Shown: in pieces, positions 13,466-28,400 of the stretch
Numbering within the stretch: position 1 is the first letter of the stretch
Layout: each line of letters opens with the position of its first letter
From: Plectrocnemia conspersa
Lineage: Eukaryota > Arthropoda > Insecta > Trichoptera > Polycentropodidae
Reading direction: 5' to 3'
Length of the DNA stretch: 64,000 nt
Assembly: GCA_009617715.1 (NCBI GenBank)
Contig: VTFK01000055.1
Coordinates: 558,001-622,000 of the forward strand
Notes under the pieces: model-generated
Seen by the model: the letters and a program-made list of their open reading frames with translations, nothing else
What the model was told of the DNA's origin: nothing
The model's database searches: none
Position numbers and translations under genes: made by a program

Positions 13466-16400
13466 CTGAAAAGAAAATAAAACAAATTAATATTTGTATA
13501 ATAATAATATTATTATTTTATGCATTTTACATAAATACATTATATTAAAAAAACTTTTAGATTTTATTTCATTCCACAACCGTGCTTGAAAAATAAAAGT
13601 GCCATAGTTTTAATTCAATGCCAACACCACAATATTTATTTCATAAATTTTGCCATATGAAGAGATGGTTAGATAAGTGCAGTGAAAATCGTGGAAAACC
13701 TAACCGACACCGGTTTAGTTTCGTACCGCTACGTGCGATTTTTTATAATGAAATTTCTTACGTTTGTCCGAATTTTATAGTTTTGTGCTGTACACCGATT
13801 TTGATAGGTACAATATGATCGTTTATGAACATGTGAGAGGTGTTTTTGAGTATACCATTTTGCGGTAAACTCTCCGTTTTAGCCAGTTCCAGCTTTCCGT
13901 TGTTAGCGCTGGCGTCTCCGTTATTATTGCTGAGGGTGGTGTTGTGTGATAGCGACTTAGTGATTGGCACCTTCGGGATGTTAATTGTCGGCGGTTGTGG
14001 TAGTATGGCGTGGCTGTATCTTTTATTGAAATTGGCGTTGGGCTCGTCGCTGTACTCGAACGAGAGGGCGCCGTTCTTGGCGTTATTCTCCTGGAATTCG
14101 ACGCACAGTTAACGGACTAAGAATGGATTCGTGTCGAACGCCTTATATATTTTTTTGTTTTATTAATAATAATTAAAAAATATTTTTGCGAAAATTTATT
14201 ATTTTCAATTCATAATAATAAATATTTTTTTGCCAAGAAGCTTTGCTACCAAAATAAATATTAAACTATAAATTAATGATATATGTTGTAAAAAAATCAT
14301 TAAAACGTTTAATAAACTACACAACATTATAAAACACTAAAAATCTCATTAGTGAAGGTAAAAAAGTTAATGAGAAATTATGTTGTTTCATTTTTGATAC
14401 AACATAAAAATTAGGACTTGTGCTGTTAAAGTAATTTGAATACTATATTCAACTTTTTTCTTTTTTATATTATTAGGTGTGTGAATTTAAAATCTGCTGG
14501 GACCACCCATTGCATCAAAATTATAAAATATATTTATATTTTTATTGCATCTTTTGTTGTTTTTTTTTTTTTTGGCGTAAACAAACTATATTGCGTATAT
14601 GATCGGATTAGACGGTATACATTAACAGTTACAAAACACATGCATTAAAATCATAGACTTTACTTTAATAAATGATGGGGTCGTTCTAAAAATCTCCATT
14701 ATTGAACTAAAATGTCAGCGTCAAATGCATGTACCGAAGCTTGGATTACTCATTTCATAAAATGATAACTTTGCAGGTTTTTCCGATTGCGAATCTACCG
14801 TTACACGGTTATTGCCAATTTGATATAAGCTACAATAAGGGTATGATAAATCACATTTATGCCGTTTCAAACCGTTTTATAGAATAAAAATAAACATTGA
14901 AACAAGACTTAATATTCCCAAAAATGCACTTTTTTAGATAGACGTTTGTACGTTGTGAGTATCGTATGATGGGTTTATTTGATGAAGGCGGACCAATGAA
15001 ATGTTTTTGTTAAATGTTAAATGATGCGTATGGACTGTGAACTTCTGAACATATTTTAGAGTACGTTTGGAACAAGTTTTTAAAGTAGTTTTGATGATAA
15101 TGATTAATATTACATATTTATAAGACTATCCCTGTCATTTATTAAATTTGAATTATTTGCTTTGACTTATATAAACCCAAAAAATCCGCTTAAATTAATT
15201 ATTGTATGTTAGATCTCACCGTCTCAGTCTTCTTCCTTAAATTCGATCTGGATAGCATCTGGGTAAGTTCCGACTGCAGCCTGCTACCAACCGGCTCGCT
15301 GTTCTTTGCCCTTCCGTCCGGAGTATCAACGTTGAGGAACTCCAGTTTAGAAGGCTGCTTTCGGAACGTATTTGTAGGATATTCGCCTATGGTTACAGAT
15401 ATTTGCTGACTGGCCTTTTTCATAGTTAGAGTCTCGCTTGGCTGCTTCATGAAGTATGTGGAAGGCGGTTTTGGTAATGGAGACGTTGGGTGATTCAGTT
15501 TGAACGATTCCAAGGACTCCATCTCGACCAAGTCTGTTTTGGGTTTGATGGATTTCAGCTGGTTTGTCACCCTGATTACTGTATCATAATCTGGGGTTGG
15601 GGTAGTAGGCGGTTTATCTGCTGCGACTGTGTGATTTCCATTTTGGTGGAACTTCTTCAGTGGCGGAGGTGGTGGGGCTTTGGACTTGATGGGATTCGGT
15701 GCTTTCTTGTCCCCGTTTAAGATTTTGACTTCACTGTTCGAGACTTTGATGTCATCGTTTAATGGCATCTGTAATTCAAAACAATATATCATTACATTGC
15801 ATATTGCCTATAGCTATGTAATGTAGCATGTGGACTACATAGTGATTTACAGATCACGTCCATAGAAAAAATATGCATTTTTTGTCTAAATTCAAGGGGA
15901 AACAAATGCCCCTTCCCCCAAATCCCTTTGGGGAGTGAACCAAATATTTTTTTGCCCCCTGTTTAGAATCCACGCCAAAATCAATAAAATCATGCAGCGG
16001 AAACTCTCAGTTATCTAGCGTTCATATTAGGCTCTTTTATAACGATATTGTGAGAATAAAATTAAGCATATTTGAACCGAATTTTGACCAATGGGAGAGC
16101 GAAAAAACACTTTTCAGAAGTCAAAAATCCACGTCAAAAGTAATAAAATCGTGCCGTCGCCGTCGCAGTGATAACGCTCGTTACTGAACGTTCACTGCGA
16201 CGGCGAATTACGGTCACGCCCTCACAGTAATTCGCACAGCATTTTGCTATGCATATTTTATAAAATTCAAAAAGTTTAACGACTATGAAGGTGATTAATG
16301 AATTATTAAAATAATTCATGATTAATTAAAACAATTCATGAATAATTAAAATAATTCATGAGCAATCAAAATAAATAATGATAATCAATAATTATTTTTT

Positions 16401-19400
16401 AATTAAATATTATTTAACAGGCAGTTAACTGATTTTTTGCACTAATGAATAAATAAATTATTATTTGTAAAAACCAAGACAAAAATTTAGAATATATTCG
16501 AATATTCTAATAATTTATCCATTTTTATTCAGTTGAAAACTACGAATAATTGAGAATCCTAGTTGTGGCTTATTATGGTTTTATGTAGCTATGTCAGTGG
16601 CGTAGCTAGGGTATGTGCCGCCCGGGGTAATCCTTAAAATTGCCGCCCACCCCATACATTTTTTGTAGGGTCATAAAATCGGCATTTCTTAAAATAATAA
16701 ATTGATTATTGTTAAGCTCTCGGTATTCGTAGATTTACATAAATTTTAGTTTATTCAGGGTTAAGAACCACACTAGACGATTCCATCGCGAAAATGCCGC
16801 CCCCAAGCAAGTGCCGCCCAGGGCGGCCCCCCCCCCCATAGCTACACCACTGAGCTATGTTTATATTGATACGAAAACATATATTGAAAAAATAATATAT
16901 ACAAAACATTATATACTAAACTATCAATTTTCATAAGTTATTCATTTCATTCATTCATATTTGTTTTTATAAAACTAAAGATATTGCAGATTTTGGTATA
17001 AAAAATATATATTACCGGTGGTGGTGGAGGTGGAGGTGGCATTGAAGGAGATTTGATATTTCTTTTTGGCGTTTCTCCATTGTGTATTCCATTAGTTCCA
17101 TTGATTCCATTGATTCCATTGATTCCGTTGATTCCATTGATTCCATTGATTCCGTTGATTCCATTAATTCCGTTGACTACATTGGTTGTAGGTTTTTCTC
17201 TAGGAATCGTAGAAATCCTACTGTATGTGTCTGACTTAAGATCCTGAAAAATAGAAAACAGACTTTCGTTGAGCGCATAATGAAGAAGAAAAAGCTGTGA
17301 ATTGAAGAAATGAGCAAATCGCGGAAGCTTTCATAATAACTCAGAGGCGTTGAGACATACGAACAATTTCTCAAGACGATCAAATTATGAATGAAAAGCG
17401 CGCGATGAGATTATTTTCAACAATACAATATGTTGTATATACATATAGATAGAAGTTCTCGTGTGAACCGCAAAAACGAAAGGTGTTATGTAGCGATCGC
17501 TAATTAATCAGCAAAAGAGCACTTCTTCGATCTTCTCCGTGCACCTTTTTGCTTGCAAAAGAAAATCGTCATGGTCTGGCTGCATTGAGCAACTTACTTC
17601 TAGATTATCATAATTGAATACGATTTCTTCAAAATATATAAATAAAAATATAGAAACTGTTAGTTGCATATTGTACGTATGAAATCTTTTGAGAAAAGAA
17701 AAGCTATTGTTCAAAACCACGATAAATTATCTGATAGAAACTAAAAATTATATGCATGTAGCCAAAAATCTCGTTCGCATTGAATTACTTTTCATGTATA
17801 AGTCATAAAAAAACTACGTGAGATAATCTTCAACGATTTAGAGGTCAAAGGTAAAAAAATGGCATTTCTTGTGTGTACATCATCAAAATCGATCCGCATT
17901 TATAGTAAATTGCGGATATATTACGTAACTGTTTATGAATATACATTTTTTTAGAATCGATAACGCGATGACGACATGCTTTTTGCAACGTTCGTGATTT
18001 TGCACTAGTCGTAAAATTCGATGTATCAAATAAATGCATAACAGATAAGCCTAGTTACAGAAAAGGCACGTGTCTATTATTGTAGTAAAATATTGTATAT
18101 AATATGAATAGAAAAAAAACAGAACCATAAGATTATTTGCTACATAAATATATGCCTTTCAATATCAAAGGAAGACATTTTCCTAGACGTTTTCTAAAGA
18201 ATATGTTTTCTAAAACCTGTATCTAATTAATATTATACGTTAGTCTCACAAGAATTCCATAAATGTTTTCATTGAAGATTGTATAAGGGTCAAAATGGCG
18301 TAATTCGTATTCCAGTTGATGTTGCTACAAAACCTAGTAATATGCGTTAATTGTAGTCTCACTATATTCTTTTTATAATAATCGTTATATTTCCTTATTA
18401 TTTTTATAAATACTATATTGTTGTTTATAGCTATACTTATTATTATTATATTTGCAAAAAGTATTATGTTTCAAGAATTTTGTATAGAAATGATGATGTT
18501 AAATAAATATTGTGTATTTTTTATTTTTAATGCTTGATATATCATATTTGTATACTTATATCATTAAAAATAGCCAATGATATTTTTTTATAACCTCAAA
18601 TAATATTAAATCAGATTTAGTTTAATTTGACTGTTTTATAAAATTCTTCCACATAATAAAATATACACACAAAACCAAATTTCAAATTATTTAAATCACT
18701 TATTTCAAAATATATAAATGGAAACATAATCTATTGCTTCCAATCTATTTTAATATATTTAAAGAACACGCACCGACTTAGAATGCAGTAAAGATTTTAA
18801 ATTTAATTTTAGTTACTGCTATTATTTTTAATAAATCCTTCGTCATAATCTGACAGGCGTAAGCCCAATGCGTTACAATGGGGTAAATCTGTACCAACTG
18901 AATAAGTCAATCAGATATATTGAAAACCTACAAAGTATTAACCACCAGACTGAAAGTCTGGGAATCGATGACACTTATATTAATAATTATAAATTATTAT
19001 ATGTAATATTATTTATAACCAATAGAAGTCACTGCAGCTGGAGACAGTTTTTAAAGAATAGCGCATTTTTTTATAAATACAAATTCTAGTGCCGCTGCCG
19101 GGGCTCGAACCCGCAACCTCAGAGTTACTAGTCTGAGATTCCGTCCTTGATTATTTATATACATATTTATAATATTAATGAAATTCGAAAACTAATAAAG
19201 TTAATGATGAAAGATAAGATAAGATAAGAAAAATAATAACTGAACACTCATAATTTTTTTGTCAAAAATCATAAAAATCAATTCTAGACTAATGAATTTC
19301 ACCTGTTCTTTATACAGTTTTGTTTAGAAAAAATACCTATAGTTTTTATTATAAGCATAATTCAAATCGATTTAAAATATAAAATTGTAATACTATTTTC

Positions 19401-22400
19401 AACTAGTGAAAAATATTTTTTGAGTATGAATAACATAAACAAATAAACAATTTTGTGATTGCATCCTCACTCTTAGTTACTGTATAAAAGATTACGTGAA
19501 ATATAATTTTATTTTATTTTTTTTAATTAAGCCGCCTTAAATGTCATACGTTGTCAACTATCATAAATTAAGCTATTATTTGATAAGTCAACTTGACACG
19601 TAATTCCATATAATTATAATATATGTTTTTATATAATATTGTATTACTAAATAGAATTTAACTATTGTCTTCAATATTTGAACATTTTAGTTCATTATCA
19701 AGCAATATATATGCTTGATAATGAACTAAAATTAGCGAAAATAAGCTATATAATCACCTTTCATGAGTAATTATGAATTCGTAATAGATAAGCATTAATC
19801 ATGAAAATAAGTTACCTCCCAGATACCCTCCGAGCGTAAATGAACAATTTATAAGAATTTTAGAAGGTTTGGAACGTTCTGATCTAGTAGATATTTAATT
19901 CATTTATCGTAGAAAAATACGTTCAACTATAATTTTATTTTTAAAGAAAATTTATAATTTTATTATCATTTTTATTTTATAACAACATATTAAGATTTAA
20001 TATTATAATTATGATCGTAATAATAACAAGCTTCAACAAAACAAAATGAAAATTTCAGTAGAAAGAGCAAATAATTATGTTTTATTTTACGCTTCATATT
20101 TGTTAATATCAATTTGACGTATTTTCACTGTTATTTATTTTTAGATCACAAATGCAAATAGATCAGTTAAATAAATATGCTTTGATTTTCGTCGGTTTTT
20201 AGCTACTCTTAAAACAATAGCGGTTAAAATTATAAAATGTAAATTTGAGCATGAAACTGTTAAGCGATGAGAAGAAACGAGCGCAAAAGGTTATTATACG
20301 AAGAAGATATTCAAATAATTTGATTGATCAACAAACGCTATGTTAAGGCCAATAATTACGCTTTTAAAGTAGCATTCATGTTTATGGTTATTAACCTGTT
20401 GACAATTTTACGTGTAATATCAATGCTCGTACAATGGGTTGTTATGACCATAATAATTACTCGTAATCGACAACGTATCGACCTATTTATTATCAAAAAA
20501 AAACATTCGATTTTAAAATTGCTGATTGGGGTACCAGATTGCATTGGAATTGAAATAAAAATATTTACGTTAAAAATTCGAATAAATTTGTCGTTTAAAA
20601 AAAGCGTCGTAAAAAAGGTTGTTATGGCCATAATAATTAGCCGCGAAAAATTACATTATTATTTAAACACAAATATTTAAAAAAATTCCAGTGTTGCAAC
20701 AATGCGTCAGGTTTGAATTTTTATAATTTAAGAATCCCAATTTTTTGGTCCTACGTATCGAAATTTTGGTCTCACTTATCACTATTATTAAAAAATATTT
20801 TCCTAAATATATTATTATTAAAATCACAATGTCGAGATTTAATTATCCAAAGAGCAGAAAAATAGTGATGTTATTAAACATTCCGTTACGACATGACAGG
20901 TTAGCCCAAAACGTTACAACGTAGTAATTATTGAGATACATGAAAAGTCTATAAATCAGTGATATTTATTTTATTAATTAAGAACTTAATTTCTCTCATT
21001 ATGCAGTAGAGACAAGTTTTTATTAAAAGAGTGTTTTTATAGCGGTTCTGAATAATTAGCTCAACACATTATGGACTATTCCGACTTTAAAGGTACGAAA
21101 TTTAAAGGTCCATAAAGTTGTTCTACGAAAAAAACGATGTTTCTAAATAAGTATTCGCATTTAAAAAATGGGTGTTTCCGCATTGCTAAGTGTAGCGTCA
21201 TGTAGTTGAAAAATTAGTATGACCTAAAATAAGTAACGTATTGTACTGTATTGATCATTAATTACATTAATGTTTGTTGATATTGATTTAATATCTTAAA
21301 TAAAAATGTACTGATGATTACACTGTATAATATGTTTTGCCAAAATAAAAGATTACTTAGATAAAATAAAAAGTTGATTTCAACTGCTTTCCCCAAAAGA
21401 GTTCATTTGGCCCCTTGTATTTTTCGATGATATCTGCACGTCTTGACGAAAGCTAGATTTTTATCCATGAAATAATAATTATGTGATTTTATAAAATAAT
21501 ACAAGGCAAAACTGTATACTGACTAATATATTTTTTCAAATTAAAACATTAAGCACAAAAGTAATTGTTTAGTTACATAAAAAATACTTTGTATCATATT
21601 CTATCATCATCTTAAAAACGAGAACTTTTTGGAAAAACCTTGATATAGTTTTACTCAATAATTTGTATGGCAGATAATTGTTATAGTGTTATTAAGTTGT
21701 TGATAACTTGGCGTTCGTTATTGTTGGTCGTACAACTCGTATAAGCGATTGTTATGACCATATTAATTAGTCGTAATCGATGACGCTACAACCTATATAT
21801 TCAAATTTTAAAATGGCCGATTTTGGGTTGCCGTGTCGCGCTATAAATTTAATATAATTATATACGAAAGTTTTAAGGTTTTAAGAAACATAACGAAATA
21901 ACAACGACTTACTTCGTACGCTTGAAAGACGAACAACGGTTTGGTTCTGCCCCCCATATTATCGAATTTTCACTTTTGTTCGCATCAACGTCTTGAGAAA
22001 ATGCACTTTCCACCACAACGATCACTGTAATAATTCAACTTATCAGACTATGACATCGTCTGTCGGCGCCGGCAGAAACACAGCCACTAATCGCGAAACA
22101 TTTTTGTGACAATAATTCGTCAGCGTGAAAATCGCAACGTAGATAATAATAACTAGAAAACGATAAATTCATCGATTAGTTTTCGCGGCGTTTTGTTTGT
22201 TATTTGTTTATATTTTTTTTGTAACGGTCGATTTTGGCACTCCGTTGCACTTTTGGTCACCGTGTTCTTGCACGCATCGCCAGCGATCGGAAGCGTGACG
22301 TTAGTTGCTTTTGCACTTCGGACGATGGAACGAGCGAGCCGGAGACAGGTAAGGAAATGACTGACTGGTGGCAATCGGTCTCAGCTGCGATTCCACTCCA

Positions 22401-25400
22401 CTCCACAATAATGGCAATGCAGCAGCGGAGGGAGACTCAATAAATTCAACATTTGCATTTTCAGTTAACAATTTACATTTTGCACTAACATGGAATTATA
22501 AAATAAAACCAACTTTTAAACTAAATCATAGTATACTTAAACCAATTCACCAAATTGACAAAAAAATATGTCTGCATATATAATTTATATTATGTTAAAA
22601 AAATTAAAATTAAAATAAAACTTCTCAGGAGTCAAAAAAACAATTATTACTTCTCAGTGATAAGTCGTTACCGAGCGTTATTCACGTCAAAAGCGATATT
22701 TGTTTTTTGTGCTCTCTTATTGGTCAAAATTCGGTTTATCGGAAAATTAAAATTCGGATTCCCACAATATCGTTATTAAAAATCCTGACATGAACATTAG
22801 ATAACTGAACGTTTCCACTGCATGATTTTATTGATTTTGCCGTGGATTCTAAATAGGGGTCAAAAAAATCTTTACTCCCTCCCCCAATGGACAAAGTCAT
22901 TTGGGGGAGAGGGCGTTTGTTCCCCTTAAATTTAGACAAAAAATGAACGTCATTTAATGAAATAAATATATTAAAAAAACGACCACTTATTGGCCAACTT
23001 TTGTTCCCCTGGAAAAGTTAAAATAACGTCCCTGACCATAGAAGCCTGATAAAGTCCACACATAGTGATTATACAATACATACAGTACCCTTGAGCGTTT
23101 GAATTGATACTATTGAAAATTACTGGCTACCTAAGGGTTCGTCTGTGATTATTTAGTGTGACCTTCACTGGTTACGAGATCAGGGCTAAACTATATTTTC
23201 AACTCAAAATAAAAGTAGAAAGTTATTTTACTGTGTCGGTCTACTGGCGTATATATTGTCGGAGATATGGGTTAAGATAAACAATCGTTATTTGCACCCC
23301 CTAATAAGTCATAATAATTCGTTTTAATTATGCCGGTACGAAAATTTTAGCTCTACAACGCTAGTTTATTATTTACTTTTTTTTACCTCCGCATTAAAAA
23401 TAATGATTAGATATTAAAAGAACAATTTTCAGAATTAAAAAATCTCTGGTTAAAAAATAATGATTAAAAGGAAAAATATGTTTAAAGTTTTAAGCAAAAA
23501 ATATATAAAATAGATAAAAAAAGATGGGAAAAAGTTATAATAAATAAAAAGATTTACTCTAAAAATATAATTAAAACTTCAAGCACAAAATAAATGTATT
23601 ATAATATATACAAAAATGCCAATTTAAATGAAATATGTATTAAAAATTATACACTTTTTGATATCTTATCTCTGTGGCAAACAATTTTTATAGTGCTTAT
23701 TAATTTGTTTGCAGTATTATTTCATTCATAATTCTTGGTCGTACAAGCGATTGTTATGGCCATAATAAAAAATGGTATTCTACGACGCTTTGACATATTT
23801 ATTATTTCATATTTTAAAATGGCCGATTTAGGGTTGCCATGTCACGCAATTTACTCCGTAACGTAGAAATTGCTATATTAAAATGTGAAAGTTCTGATTT
23901 TTTAAGAATGACAATAAAATAACTTCTAATAATTAAAAAGTAATATTTTGCCAATTTTTGGTGATTCTTAACATATAATTATTTAATACTAACATAAACA
24001 ATAAATTTAATAGCAATACAATCTAAAATTAGAAATAAGCACACATGTGTCTTTTCAATATTTCAAACTATAGCATTATAGATTATTTTTATTTTATAGT
24101 TAAATATAATCCCAGCAATGACTAATTTTAATGGAATTTTAATGTTAGCATTTTGAACGTTCATTTACTTTTAATTTAACTAAATCGTGTTTCTATTATT
24201 AAAATAATAAAATACAGACAGGAAATGCATATGGTAATTAACGTTGATGACTATCGTCACCTTGGCTGTTTTTGTGGAATATAATTTCCTAGATATAATT
24301 TTTTTATGAAAAATTTAAAACTTCATAAAAAAATGAAAACCATTAAAAAGCTACGAAAAGCTATCTTAACCGACAATAAATCACGTGTCTTTAAAAATTA
24401 TGAATGCTAAAAAAATATTATTAAAATAAATATGCGGCAATCCTAGACTCAGCGTGCGTGCCCGAGCGCGTGCAAGTGTTGCACACATCTACAATAACGA
24501 TCTAGGCCTCTAAGCTTTTAAAGTCATTATATTAGGATGTTACGCTTTTCCGCATTTATATTTCAATTATTGAACTATTAAAATAAGGTGATTTTAAAAA
24601 TACTTTTAAAGTATCGATGAAATAATATTATATGGATAACATAATATTATTATTGTTTATCAAACGACCCACTAAGTAAAGTCTAAATTGTTCTTATCTG
24701 CATCTGGGAAAAAACTCAGATATCTTTCCGCATAATGTCCTATTACGTCAGAATTAAACTTCACAGAAAGGCAAAAAAGTAGCCTAAGATTAAAATAATT
24801 TTCCTCATTTACAACTCAAACGCTAAAAGTATATTGGTTTCTCGGTGCTATTCATCCAACTCAAATAAAAAAAATTAGACCATGACTTTGTAAGCAAGAA
24901 TTTGCTGTTATTCATAACCATGATGGAATTATTATTATTGGAAAAACAGGCCATTGTTCTATTGGTGTTATTTTGTCTAATCTCTTCTAATCTTATCTGG
25001 GCCTAGTTAGTGTGCCAATTGATCCAAAACCAAAATTGATTGATTCGCTAGGTAAAGAGTGAAAACGCGAATCTCTCTTTCTAAATGATCATTTTCCAAC
25101 TATAAACTCTCTGCAATATTCAGATATATCACGCGAGGTTAATTTCACTGCTCGTAAGTTCATCTCTTAACTACCGCCTTGTTCCATTAAATAAAGTGTT
25201 TTTTATCACGATTTTACTTTTATAAGTCTAGTGTATATAAGATGAACTAACATTTGTCTATTCAAGATATAATTATCCAATAATTTAGTCACTAAATATT
25301 ATCTTAGTTAATTTTCAAGCTCGTTAATCTTTGTTTGTTAATGATTGGTTCCTCTTAATTCATTGTTGGTACTAATCTTTGCTACGATAGTCTCAGCATT

Positions 25401-28400
25401 GTTTTAAGTAATAGTTATGTAAGAGTATTATTCATTATTAATTATAGTTTAGAATTGCATTCTCTAACGCTTCACTAATTGCTGATTAAATATTTTTATT
25501 TTAAACTATTTAAGAATCACAAAATATGTTATTTTAACTTCACACCATTTATGTAATAATAAAAAGTAATAATGATATTAGAACGATTTCTGTCTTTCAG
25601 ATTCATAAAAGTGAAGCTTTAAAGAAAGTTTGTTGAACTACTAACACATTTACAACCTAATCTTGGCATTGTAAATATTGTACATTTGTGGGAATGGCAA
25701 TTTCGTTTAATATTTAAATCACTATTGATAGTTTCACTTTATGAATTGTAACTATGTACATATATTAACATGTTTAAGTATATTTATTGTATTAATAGGT
25801 CTAGGAAAATTATTTTCATATCCAAAATAATGAAACCACTTTACCAAAACGGTTTTGGACAAAACAGCTATGTTAATAATAACGACCTAGACATCGTTAA
25901 AATTCGCCTACTTATTCATTTATCACTTGCGAATAATGGCATTTCGCCCACCGTATCAGACAATTAGAATATCAAGGTCACACCAGGTGGATAGATAGGA
26001 AGCGAATGGGATTTATATCCATTCCATAAAAAGGCAAAGGTATCGCTGGACAATTTAACGATAGAAACGAGCGAAATTGCGCTAACCGGTCGGCGATAAT
26101 TGATTTAGAAGTAGAGATGAAACATTTTTCCCACGTGTGCGTTGAGAAGCAAAAAAATAGCAACGAGAACAAGAATAAGAACAATCTTGTCTCGTTTAGC
26201 ACAATAGCGATTTCTGGTCTTTATGTACGAATCAGATGATCGTTGAGATTTCGATCGTTGAAAAGCGGAACACAATTACAGATAAATTGATGGCGTTTTT
26301 GACGCGTGTGTAATTAATTTTTGGGTGAAAATTGCTTACTGTTAACCTTTATCGGTCTAATTCTGAATTTTAATTACACGCTTGTATTTTATAAGCGAAT
26401 CAAATCCATAAATAAAAAATTGGATTAATAATATTTCATATAATCATACTATAATAGTACGATATATGTACATAAACTAATAAATAATGTTCTGTTGATT
26501 ATTTTGTGAACTTTTTATATTGAATTTATTTGCCAGCATTATTATTATATAATAATTTTTGATTGTATTATTTTTATTATATAATAATAATGTTCGTTCA
26601 ACGACGACGACGATATTGCACGTATGTTTTGCTGTTTTTTTAAGCCGCTAAGCCCCTGTGTTACAACAAATTAAAATATGGCCTCACAATTTGTGCAAAA
26701 TTAATATTTACACAATATACGTGACTTTTAATGCCGTAGTACGTCGTTGTAGTTATCATTAAATATAGAATTCGACTATTGTTGATTCAGGATGACAGTC
26801 AAAGTGAAACTGACTGATTTGCTCAAAATTCTAAAATTGGAAGATTGAATGTATCTCCGATTTCTGCAAGTTCGACTGAACTATCGCTATTTTAAGTGAG
26901 AAGTGATAGTATTGTTATCAATTTCTGAATGAGAAATCTTTACTAAAGTTCTGGTATCATCTGGTAGTCAAATAAATGTACATCCAGTAGACTTGTTTCG
27001 TAAAACTAAGCTGTCGGCCAGTTCACGTGTTTTTAGTTTTAATTTAATATAAAAAACATATATACAATGAGTATAACGAAAAAAAAAGTGCAATGGATTT
27101 AGCAAAAACCACAAGAAATGTGTAGATTTCTGTATATAAAAATACATACACCTATTTTTTTGGTTAAAAATCTATTATCTTTGATCTCTTTATTTTTTTC
27201 TTCAGATATTGTTAAACAAATTGATGATTTTTTTAATGACCGCAATTTTAAAACAATATACAATAGTAGATCATTTTAGAAAACGAACTTAACCGAGATA
27301 AGTATAAGAGCATTTTTTTTTATAAAGTGCAAAATCTTGTAAAAATAGATTGTATTGCTATTATTTATTTGCTGGCTATTTTTTATTTTACTATTCTAAT
27401 GTTGTTTTATTATTTTTTAAATTAAAATCATATATACCAATTCAATAGTATTCTTATTACTAGTAACATGTTTATAAATATATTATTTTAATTCGAAATT
27501 ATTAATTTTTTCATTACGATATCAGGACCATCCATAATCGTTGCTTTCTAAAATGTTATTATGAAAAAAATGAAGAAATTTATGTCCTTTGGACATTTTT
27601 AATATAAATTATTGACTCGTCGGCAAAAAACAAACGATTTTATACCTAAGCGGACATCTATTAAATGGTATCTATTAACAGTTATAAATAACGAAATAAA
27701 TTATTAATATATAATTAAATTTCACATATAAGATTTTCTAAATATTTAAAATTAAATTAAACTAGGACATACAAAGTGACATCTTTAAAATATATCAATC
27801 TGGTGCCCCTCTGGAGCAAGTAAGTAAGAATCTCTGATTAATGTCTAAAAACCAGTATCTGTGAGATTGAAATAAATGATTATTATATAATTATATATCC
27901 GATAGATCATCACAGATTAGATTTTACTAAATTATCTTAACCCAACAGATTAATAACGTGATGAACATTTAAAATATAATAGTTAGGTCGTGCATAGTGA
28001 CATATATTGATTGTAAGTTTTATTAAATTATTTTTATAAATTAATAAAAATATATGTCACTGCTTTATAGACTTTGATTGTTGATTGTGTTTTTTACATT
28101 TTAACTCATAAAGCTAACGTTTCTCATGTTGCAACAGAAGATTGGTAATTAATAAATAAAATTAAACTGTGTGATAGTATATTGTAAATATTTTTACAAT
28201 CTCTATAATATGTAGGTTTAAAACCACTAAAAAAATTATTCTATGTAATGCGCAATCCATGGATGCTTGGTAACTATTTTTACGGTGTTTACACCGTTGT
28301 AACGTACTAGGCTAACAAGTTGCAACGAAAAATTCGCAATAAATATATAAAAATATAATTCTTATATTCGATCCGCGTAAAGCAAATTTGAAACTAATTT

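Noticed and set aside
18852..19147. A genuine tRNA gene on the minus strand
   Set aside because: The B box and anticodon arm are tRNA-like, but the head is fused to a repeated body found at four other places, and acceptor-stem pairing is not evident. It is a SINE.
20324..20680. 118-codon plus-strand frame and its antisense shadow
   Set aside because: Lies in repeat-family C sequence and is not open in the other copies.
22234..22443. Plus-strand frame upstream of the alternative first exon
   Set aside because: Better explained as the GC-richer promoter or 5' UTR of the minus-strand isoform. No homology recognised.
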